From: Haloglomus salinum
GTDB lineage: Archaea > Halobacteriota > Halobacteria > Halobacteriales > Haloarculaceae
Reading direction: 5' to 3'
Assembly: GCF_024298825.1 (NCBI RefSeq)
Contig: NZ_CP101153.1
Span: 3,286,001-3,350,000 of the forward strand
DNA: 64,000 bases
Of the stretch, positions 34,330 to 40,945 are shown in pieces. The notes beneath the pieces were generated by a model. The model made no database searches. It was given only the letters and a program-made list of their open reading frames with translations, and was not told the DNA's origin. How positions within the stretch are numbered: the stretch's first letter is position 1; the number at the start of each line of letters is the position of its first letter. The translations under genes and the position numbers were made by a program.

Positions 34330-35759
34330 GCGACCTCGCCATCACGGGTGTCGGCGCGTACGCGCCGCGGCTCCGCATCGACGCCGACGCGTTCGCCGAG
34401 GCTTGGGGCCGGTTCGAGGCGTCCGGCGTCGAACGGAAGGCCGTCCCCGAGGCCGACGAGGACACGCTCACGATGGCTGCCGCGGCTGCCGACCGTGCGC
34501 TCGAGGCTGCCGGCGTCGACGGCGCGGCCCTGTCGGCGCTCTCGTTCGCGACCACGACTCCGCCGCTCGCCGAGGAGGAACTGGTCGTCCGGCTGGGGTC
34601 GATGCTCGGTACCCCGGAGACGGCGACGCACCACCAGTTCACGGCGAGTACCCGCGCCGGGGCCCGGGCACTGGCTGCGGCGTTCGACGCCGAGCGAGCG
34701 CCCGCACTCGTCGTTGCCGCGGACTGCCCGCGGGCGGATCCGCCCGACGAGCGCGAGCACGCCGCTGGCGCGGGCGCTGCCGCGTTCGTACTGGCGCCCG
34801 GCGACGGCGCGCGCGTGGTCGCACACGGCGAGTCCGTCACGACGCGTCCGGGCGAACGCTTCCGCGAGTCCGGGGACGACCGCGTGCAGGGCCTCGGCGT
34901 GACCAGTTACGACCGTGCGGCGTTCCACGACGCGCTCGCCGGCGCGGCCGCTGATGCCGGTCTCGACGACCCCGACGTGTCGGCCGCCGCGGTGCAGGCG
35001 CCCGACGGGAAGCGGCCGTATCGTACGACGGGGCCCCTGGGCGTCGACAGCGAGGCCATCCAGGTCTGCGCGACGGTCCACGACCTCGGTGACACCGGGG
35101 CCGCGAGCGTCCCGCTGTCCCTGGCACGGGCGCTGGCGGACGGCCACGACCGGGTCCTCGCGGCCGCGTACGGGAGCGGCGCCGGCGCGGACGTGTTCCT
35201 CCTGGAGGCCGACGAGCCGGTGTCGACTGCCCTCCATACCGACGGCGAGGTCGACATCTCCTACGCCGAGTATCTCCGCCGGCGTGGGGACCTCGACGGG
35301 CAGGAGCCGGCTGGCGGCGGCGCCTACGTCTCCGTGCCGACCTGGGAGCGCTCTATCGCTCAGCGCCATCGACTCGTCGCCGGTCGATGTCCGGAGTGTA
35401 GCGCACTCGCCTTCCCGCCGGAAGGGGCCTGTACGGACTGCGGCGCGCTCGTCGAGTACGAGTCCGTCACGCTTCCCGGGCGGGGAACCGTCGAGGCGGT
35501 CACACGTATCGGCCGCGGCGGCGCTCCCCCGGAGTTCGCCACACAGCAGGTCCGGAGCGGCGCCTTCGGGGTCGCTATCGTCTCCTTCGACGGCCCCGAC
35601 GGCGGGACCGTCAGCGCCCCCGCGCAGGTGACCGACCACGACACCGACGTGGACGATGACCTCTCCGTCGGCGACCGGGTCGAGGCCGTCGTGCGGCGGG
35701 TCTACACGCAGGAGGGCGTCACCCGCTACGGGTTCAAGGTGCGACCGGCGGAGGACTGA
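34326..35759 (+). CDS. HMG-CoA-synthase-like domain fused to a DUF35 zinc ribbon/OB-fold
   Basis: A 477-residue fusion. Residues about 1-320 have the ketosynthase-like fold of HMG-CoA synthase: ITGVGAYAPRLRI, DEDTLTMAAAAADRALEAAG, LVVRLGSMLGTPETA and later YRTTGPLGVDSEAIQ and AYGSGAGADVFLLE. Where the catalytic Cys of HMG-CoA synthase belongs (F-T-N-A-C-Y), this protein reads FTASTR, with Thr 109 at the Cys position, so it may be non-catalytic. Residues about 345-477 are a DUF35 domain with zinc ligands C355, C358, C369 and C372, then an OB fold. DUF35 proteins bridge thiolase and synthase and shield CoA intermediates. It overlaps the thiolase gene by four bases. Confidence 0.88.
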   Translation: MSDLAITGVGAYAPRLRIDADAFAEAWGRFEASGVERKAVPEADEDTLTMAAAAADRALEAAGVDGAALSALSFATTTPPLAEEELVVRLGSMLGTPETATHHQFTASTRAGARALAAAFDAERAPALVVAADCPRADPPDEREHAAGAGAAAFVLAPGDGARVVAHGESVTTRPGERFRESGDDRVQGLGVTSYDRAAFHDALAGAAADAGLDDPDVSAAAVQAPDGKRPYRTTGPLGVDSEAIQVCATVHDLGDTGAASVPLSLARALADGHDRVLAAAYGSGAGADVFLLEADEPVSTALHTDGEVDISYAEYLRRRGDLDGQEPAGGGAYVSVPTWERSIAQRHRLVAGRCPECSALAFPPEGACTDCGALVEYESVTLPGRGTVEAVTRIGRGGAPPEFATQQVRSGAFGVAIVSFDGPDGGTVSAPAQVTDHDTDVDDDLSVGDRVEAVVRRVYTQEGVTRYGFKVRPAED

Positions 35760-35816
35760 ATCCGCGGCAGCCAGACGGCACGAGGACTTATCCTCGCGGC
35801 GGCGGGACCGGACCAC

Positions 35817-36665
35817 GTGCGAGACCTCCCGACGGTCCCGTCGCTCGGGGATGCGCCACCGGACCACCTGCAGGGCCACGTCTGGGTCCACGAGTGGCTG
35901 GACGGGGTCGCTATCCGGTTCAGCGTCGCGCCCGCCGGCTACCTCCAGTTCGGCGGGCCGGAGCGTGTCTTCGACGAGGTGCCGCCCGAACTCGGGTACG
36001 CCGGCCGATTCGTGGAGCGGGCGTTCGACCTCGGTGGGTTCCTCGACACGGTCGACGAGCCGGCACGCTACACCTTCGTCGGCGTGGCGACCCATCATCG
36101 GAGCGTCGACTACGACTGGGACCGCCTCCCGCCCGTGCTGGGGACGGCCATCTGGGATGAGGCGGAGGAACGGTGGCTCCCGCCGGACCGCGTCCAGCAG
36201 GTCTTCGACCGCCTCGGGCCGCCGCCGGTCACCGTCGTCGAGCGTGAACGGTCCGTCGCCCAGCGACCGCTCGCCCGATACGACCTGCCGGCATCCGCGT
36301 GGTACGACGGGCCCGCGGCGGGCGTGACATTCGTCGACAAACGCGGTCATCGAGCGCGGTCGGTGGACCCAGACCTGCCGGACGAGCCGCCGACGGTCCA
36401 CGTCGATACCGGCGATGCGTCGGTCCTTGCCGACCGGTTCGTCACGGACGACCTGATGGCGACACGGGCAGCAGCGCTCCGCGACGGGGACGAGCCGGTC
36501 GCGTTCGACCCGCTGTTCGAGGCCGTCCTCGACCGTGTCACCCGAGGGAACCACGGAGCGCTGTTCCGGGGTGTCACCGACACGGGCGCGATCGACCTCG
36601 ACTGGGGGCGGTTTCGAGGAGGGGTCGCCGAGCAGGCGCGCCGCTGGCTGGAGGCGAACGGCTGA
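35817..36665 (+). CDS. RNA-ligase-like haloarchaeal protein
   Basis: A 282-residue protein starting at GTG 35817. The N-terminal region HVWVHEWLDGVAIRFSVAPA and YLQFGGPERVFDEVP, the middle RYTFVGVATHHRSVDYDWDR with LGTAIWDEAEERWLPPD, and ASAWYDGPAAGVTFVDKRGH resemble the layout of nucleotidyltransferase-fold RNA ligases; the last block could be motif IV/V with its Lys. The usual KxxG nucleophile motif is not obvious, since the expected position reads EWLDG. The relation is therefore distant and activity doubtful. It is a single gene, 57 bases after the DUF35 fusion. Confidence 0.6.
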   Translation: MRDLPTVPSLGDAPPDHLQGHVWVHEWLDGVAIRFSVAPAGYLQFGGPERVFDEVPPELGYAGRFVERAFDLGGFLDTVDEPARYTFVGVATHHRSVDYDWDRLPPVLGTAIWDEAEERWLPPDRVQQVFDRLGPPPVTVVERERSVAQRPLARYDLPASAWYDGPAAGVTFVDKRGHRARSVDPDLPDEPPTVHVDTGDASVLADRFVTDDLMATRAAALRDGDEPVAFDPLFEAVLDRVTRGNHGALFRGVTDTGAIDLDWGRFRGGVAEQARRWLEANG

Positions 36666-36813
36666 CAGTTGTACCGGGATGGCTGACAGGCGACGCCTCC
36701 GTTGCCGCGAACACGGTGTCGGCGCCGCACCGCTCGTGTCACCGTGCCTTCGCTGGTCAGGTCACGGGTCGACTGGTGCGGACTGGTATTTGAAGTTCAG
36801 GCCGCCCGACCGG

Positions 36814-37731
36814 CTACTCGCCGCCGGTCCGCAGGAACTGGAACACGTACGTCTGCGCGTAGCCGGCGTACTCGCCACCGAAGCGCTCCCGGATGGCCCG
36901 TGAAGTATCGGCGTAGTTGCCCTTCCCACACTCGGGGTAGTACTCCTCGATGGCCGTGCGGATCCACGTGTCCAGCGGGACGGCCTCGAGGAAATCAAGC
37001 GAGAAGAGGAGGACACAGTCCGCGACCTTGTCCCCGACGCCGACGAACTGGGTGAGGTAGTCGCGGGCGTCCTCGTACTCCATCTCTCGGGCGTCGTCGG
37101 GATGGGCCTGTCCCTCGGCGACCATCTCGGCCGTCCGCTGGACGTACGGCGCGCGGTAGCCCAGCGACAGGTCCCGGAGGTCGGCCTCCGTGGCGGCCGC
37201 GAGCTGCTCCGGTGTCGGGAAGACGTGGTAGGTGTCGCCATCGAATTCGACGGTGTCCCCGTACGCCCTCGCGAGGCGGCCCTGCATCCCGTGGATGCGC
37301 GAGACCCGCATCTGTGCCGAGCAGATGAACGATACCAGGCACGCGAACGACGGGTCCTCGACCAGCCGCATCCCGCCGTACCGCTCGTAGGCCCGCCGGA
37401 GCAGCGGGAGTTCCGGCGTGGCCTCGACGATGGCGTCGAGGTCGTCGTCCAGCCGGAGGAGCCGCGTCAGATGCTCGGGCGCGTGTGGGGTCGAGGCCTC
37501 CCACTCGAGTGTCTTCTCACCGAGCCGGCACCGGAGCACCTCGGGTTCGCTCGTCTCCGTCTCGGTCGCCGGCAGGACGGTGTGGTACCAGGCGTTCCCG
37601 CCCCAGGCGACCGCGTCGTCGAACATCCCGCCGTCGGGGCGGTCCCAGACGTAGGTCTGCCCGCTCTCGAGCGTCGACTGGAGGTCGAACCCCCCGACGA
37701 ACTCGGTGACGGGAACGCGGCCAGCGTGCAT
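36814..37731 (-). CDS. 8-oxoguanine DNA glycosylase/AP lyase (OGG1 type)
   Basis: A 305-residue HhH-GPD glycosylase that removes 8-oxoguanine and cuts the abasic strand. The OGG N-terminal domain (FDLQSTLESGQTYVWDRPDG) is followed by SFICSAQMRVSRIHGMQGRL and the helix-hairpin-helix FVGVGDKVADCVLLFSLDFL. K235 is the Schiff-base lysine and D254 (VPLDTWI) the catalytic aspartate, both intact. The C-terminal GYAQTYVFQFLRTGGE is also family-like. ATG 37731 gives MHAGRVPVTE; ATG 37710 is not available, so this start is accepted. Single gene, divergent from the DUF555 gene. Confidence 0.93.
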   Translation of the reverse strand: MHAGRVPVTEFVGGFDLQSTLESGQTYVWDRPDGGMFDDAVAWGGNAWYHTVLPATETETSEPEVLRCRLGEKTLEWEASTPHAPEHLTRLLRLDDDLDAIVEATPELPLLRRAYERYGGMRLVEDPSFACLVSFICSAQMRVSRIHGMQGRLARAYGDTVEFDGDTYHVFPTPEQLAAATEADLRDLSLGYRAPYVQRTAEMVAEGQAHPDDAREMEYEDARDYLTQFVGVGDKVADCVLLFSLDFLEAVPLDTWIRTAIEEYYPECGKGNYADTSRAIRERFGGEYAGYAQTYVFQFLRTGGE

Positions 37732-37819
37732 ACCTCGGCTCGGTCCGGGACCGGCATCCGGCTTGCGTTTCCGGCCCGGGCAAACTTCTTGATGCCAGCG
37801 TGCGAATCATTGACTGGGT

Positions 37820-38320
37820 ATGGATTGTCGCGTTGTCGTGGAGGCGGCGGTACCCGTCTACGACGTGGGGAGCGCCGACGAGGCGGTGCGCATCGCCATC
37901 TCGAAGACGGGAGAGATGCTCAACCCGGACCTCAACTACGTCGAGATCGACATGGGTGACCGGTCGTGCCCACACTGCGGCGACCACCTCGAACCCGCGT
38001 TCATCGCTGCCGACGAGGGGCTGGTGGCGCTGGAACTGGAGATGACGGTGTTCAACGTCGAACGGGACGAACACGCCGCCCGCATCGCCCGCAAGGAGAT
38101 CGGGCAGCGACTGGAGAACATCCCGCTGGAGGTGCTGGAGGTCGAGACCATCGAGTCGGACGAGGACGATGCCCAGGATGGTGGGACGAGCGAAGAGAGC
38201 GCTGCTGACACAGGAGACGACGGCTCGGCTATCGAGGACGAGCTGGACCTCGATGTCGGGCTGGACGACGACGATGACGACGATATCCTCCCGGAGTTCG
38301 AGGAACTGGTCGAGGAGTGA
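37820..38320 (+). CDS. DUF555 (UPF0212) protein
   Basis: A 166-residue archaeal protein. The conserved DUF555 core (about 1-115) includes CRVVVEAAVPVYDVGSADEA, VRIAISKTGEMLNPDLNYVE, a knuckle CPHCGDHLEPAFIAADEGLV and LELEMTVFNVERDEHAARIA then IGQRLENIPLEVLEV. A single CPHC pair suggests half of a zinc site. The tail, from about 115, is an extreme run of Asp/Glu (DLDVGLDDDDDDDILPEFEE), a halophilic addition. Function is unknown although the family is broadly conserved in Euryarchaeota. Single gene. Confidence 0.88.
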   Translation: MDCRVVVEAAVPVYDVGSADEAVRIAISKTGEMLNPDLNYVEIDMGDRSCPHCGDHLEPAFIAADEGLVALELEMTVFNVERDEHAARIARKEIGQRLENIPLEVLEVETIESDEDDAQDGGTSEESAADTGDDGSAIEDELDLDVGLDDDDDDDILPEFEELVEE

Positions 38321-38420
38321 GCCCCGGGAGTCGAGGAGTGAGGCTGTGGCGGAACTCGCGCGCGCACCGGGCAGCGCTGCCGCTGATAGATGTGATGGAT
38401 CAGATAACGCGCGGTCGCGT

Positions 38421-38663
38421 TCAGTCGGCGGCGGCGGAGACCGGTTCCGCGACCTCCTCGGTCATTTCCTCGGTGATACCATCGGCAAGAGCGAAGACGG
38501 CGGCCTTGTGGTCGGTCTTCGACTTGTGGATGGATGTCGGGCGCACACCGAGATTCTCGTAGTCGGTGGCTGCGACATCGTCACCTGTGCGCTGTTCGTA
38601 GTGGTTGCGTACCTCTGCAAGCAGGCCGTGGAGATGGATGAGTTCCTGCTTCTTCATGCTCAC
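38421..38663 (-). CDS. UPF0058 family protein
   Basis: An 80-residue helical protein with the family signature MKKQELIHLHGLLAEVRNHY at its start, then LGVRPTSIHKSKTDHKAAVF and ALADGITEEMTEEV. ATG 38663 and ATG 38657 are both possible; the family usually begins with MKKQELIHLH, favouring 38657. UPF0058 is an archaeal family of unknown function, often a dimer. It converges with DUF555 (100 bases between stops). Confidence 0.85.
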   Translation of the reverse strand: MSMKKQELIHLHGLLAEVRNHYEQRTGDDVAATDYENLGVRPTSIHKSKTDHKAAVFALADGITEEMTEEVAEPVSAAAD

Positions 38664-38902
38664 CCGCGCTTTACCACTGGATGGTTATAGTATTATCCTG
38701 AGTGACGTTAACATGGTGTGTCGTTTCGGGGTCGCTACTCCCCGACAACGGCCGAATCGTCGTGACAACTACCCACGTGCTTGGGGGCAACTACTGCCGG
38801 TGGTCGGCTCCCCTCCGGGATATCGGCGGGCGGGGCGTGCCGGTGCGCACCGCGACGACGGCCAACGTGAAACCTTTGACCACCCGGCAAGTAGCTCGTG
38901 GT

Positions 38903-39307
38903 ATGAGCTACGATGATCATCTCGACCGTGCGCTGGATGAGACGCCCGACATCGAGGGGAGCGGGGACCGGTTCCAGGTGCCCGAGGTCGAGGTCCGCCA
39001 GGAGGGGAACGTCACGGTGTTCGAGAACTTCCAGGCGACGATCGACCAGCTCGGCCGCGAGGCGGACCACGTCATGAAGTTCGTCCAGAACGAGCTGGGG
39101 ACCAGCGCCTCCATCGACGAGCGGGGGCGACTCCGGCTCACCGGCGACTTCCGGCAGGCCCGCGTTCAGGACGCCATCGAGGAGTACGCCGAGGCGTACG
39201 TCCGCTGTCCGGAGTGTGGTCTCCCTGACACCAACATCGTCCGCGAGGGGGGCGCCGAACTGCTCCAGTGTGACGCCTGCGGCGCCCGGTCCTCGACCGG
39301 AAGCTGA
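38903..39307 (+). CDS. Translation initiation factor aIF2 beta subunit
   Basis: A 134-residue aIF2-beta, part of the trimer that brings initiator Met-tRNA to the small ribosomal subunit. The N-terminal helix binding the gamma subunit is MSYDDHLDRALDETPDI, the alpha-beta core includes VEVRQEGNVTVFENFQATID and ADHVMKFVQNELGTSASIDE, and the C-terminal zinc finger has four Cys in CPECGLPDTNIVREGG and LLQCDACGARS. Its length matches other halophilic aIF2-beta. ATG 38903 is chosen because this is where family similarity begins; the frame is open further upstream. Confidence 0.93.
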   Translation: MSYDDHLDRALDETPDIEGSGDRFQVPEVEVRQEGNVTVFENFQATIDQLGREADHVMKFVQNELGTSASIDERGRLRLTGDFRQARVQDAIEEYAEAYVRCPECGLPDTNIVREGGAELLQCDACGARSSTGS

Positions 39308-39416
39308 CTATCTGGGCGTTACGCTGGATGTGCTGTTCGCTTGACGATTATATCTGGAATAATAGGGATAAATTCTGGGTCTGTTGGCGTATCAAGTCGC
39401 TTCGTTCTGCCCTGGT

Positions 39417-39593
39417 TCAGAACTGCTTCATCGTCTTCAGGTCGTGTTCGGTTCGGGCGAACTCGGAGAGACGTCGTGTCGCGTGACAGGCCGGACAGTG
39501 GAACGTGTTCGAGACCTCGGGGAGGTCGGAGGGGGCGGACTCCCAGTTCTTGCCACATTCCGGACAGAGCAATCGTGCGTACGTCTCTTCCAT
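39417..39593 (-). CDS. Small zinc-ribbon protein
   Basis: A 58-residue protein with two Cys pairs, C10/C13 in LLCPECGKNWES and C33/C36 in FHCPACHATRRL, forming a zinc ribbon, and a charged C-terminal helix SEFARTEHDLKTMKQF. Such very small zinc ribbons are abundant in haloarchaea and have no assigned role. It sits 134 bases from the TFB stop on the same strand. The Cys spacing and composition make it a real gene. Confidence 0.75.
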   Translation of the reverse strand: MEETYARLLCPECGKNWESAPSDLPEVSNTFHCPACHATRRLSEFARTEHDLKTMKQF

Positions 39594-39726
39594 ACCGTCG
39601 CCGAACGAGCAGGGGACGCAAAAACGTTGTCACCGGTACGGTTCGCTGTCACTGGTCGGTCTCGACAACTACTGAACAGAAATCGTTGCCGCGGGTGTTC
39701 GCCCGCGGCCCGCACCCATCAGGGAA

Positions 39727-40695
39727 TCAGGCCGTGATGACCTCGGCGGCCTCGAGCAGCTCCTTGTACCGGTTCCGGATGGTGACCTCGGAGATGCTGG
39801 CGACCTCGCTGACCTCGCTCTGCGTGACCTTCTCGTTGCAGAGCAGGGCCGCGGCGTACACCGCGGCGGCGGCGAGGCCGACGGGCGACTTGCCCGAGAG
39901 GAGGCCGGCCTCGCGGCCGTCCTCGACGAGGTCGCGGGCGCGGCGCTCGACCTCGTCGCTGAGGTCGAGGTCGCTGGCGAACCGGGGGATGTAGCTCTCC
40001 GGGTCCGCCGGGGCGATCTCCAGGTTCAGCTCCCGGACGATGTACCGGTAGGTGCGAGTGAGCTCCATGCGGTCGACTCGCGAGACCACGCTGATCTCGT
40101 CGAGCGAGCGCGGGACGCCGGCCTGTCGCGCCGCCGCGTAGACGGACGCGGTGGCGACGCCCTCGATGGAGCGGCCGGGGAGCAGGTTCTCGTCGAGCGC
40201 GCGGCGGTAGATGACCGAGGCGGTCTCGCGGACGTTCTCGGGGAGACCCAGCGCACTGGACATCCGGTCGATCTCGCCGAGGGCCTGCTTGAGGTTGCGC
40301 TCCTTGGAGTCGCGGGTGCGGAAGCGCTCGTTCCAGGTGCGGAGGCGCTGCATCTTCTGGCGCTGGCGCGAGGACAGGCTGTTGCCGTAGGCGTCCTTGT
40401 CCTGCCAGCCGATGTTGGTCGAGAGCCCCTTGTCGTGCATCATCTTCGTCGTCGGGGCACCGACGCGGCTCTTGTTGTCGCGCTCTGCGGAGTCGAACGC
40501 GCGCCACTCCGGCCCGCGGTCGATGCTGTCCTCCTCGACGACGAGGCCGCAGTCGCTGCAGACGACCTCCCCGTGCTCCGTGTCTGTCTCGAGCCGGCCG
40601 CTGCACTCGGGGCACGTGGTCGCCTCCTCGGTCTCCTGCGTGCGCTCGGCCTCGCTGGTGTGCTCCTGTGTTCGGAGTGTCGTGGTGTCGCTCAT
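39727..40695 (-). CDS. tfb: Transcription initiation factor IIB (TFB)
   Basis: A 322-residue TFB, which binds TBP-promoter complexes and the BRE and recruits RNA polymerase. The N-terminal zinc ribbon has C28, C31, C46 and C49 (CPECSGRLETDTEHGEVVCS). The B-reader/linker follows with GPEWRAFDSAERDNKSRVGA. Two cyclin-like repeats fill about 120-320 (ALGLPENVRETASVIYRRAL and the second with GKSPVGLAAAAVYAAALLCN), ending in EVTIRNRYKELLEAAEV, a recognition-helix region. Haloarchaea carry several TFBs; which paralogue this is cannot be told. Upstream 40696-40945 holds AT-rich promoter DNA. Confidence 0.95.
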   Translation of the reverse strand: MSDTTTLRTQEHTSEAERTQETEEATTCPECSGRLETDTEHGEVVCSDCGLVVEEDSIDRGPEWRAFDSAERDNKSRVGAPTTKMMHDKGLSTNIGWQDKDAYGNSLSSRQRQKMQRLRTWNERFRTRDSKERNLKQALGEIDRMSSALGLPENVRETASVIYRRALDENLLPGRSIEGVATASVYAAARQAGVPRSLDEISVVSRVDRMELTRTYRYIVRELNLEIAPADPESYIPRFASDLDLSDEVERRARDLVEDGREAGLLSGKSPVGLAAAAVYAAALLCNEKVTQSEVSEVASISEVTIRNRYKELLEAAEVITA

Positions 40696-40945
40696 GATGG
40701 GTGCGAGAGACGCCCCTGCCGGGCCGGGAAAGCCAAAGAATACCGGCGGGACGACTCCTTACCCACAGTAAGGTCGAAAACTACTTAAAACTTTCGCTGT
40801 CGTGTGGGTCGTTAACACGATTGTGGCGGCTCGTAACGCCCGAATTCGTCCATTCCCTCTCTAGACGGTACATCCGCTCCGAGCAGTAGTAGTATAAAAC
40901 AATGTCGGAAATCGGTACTTGAATCTACCGGAGGGAACCGGTAGC

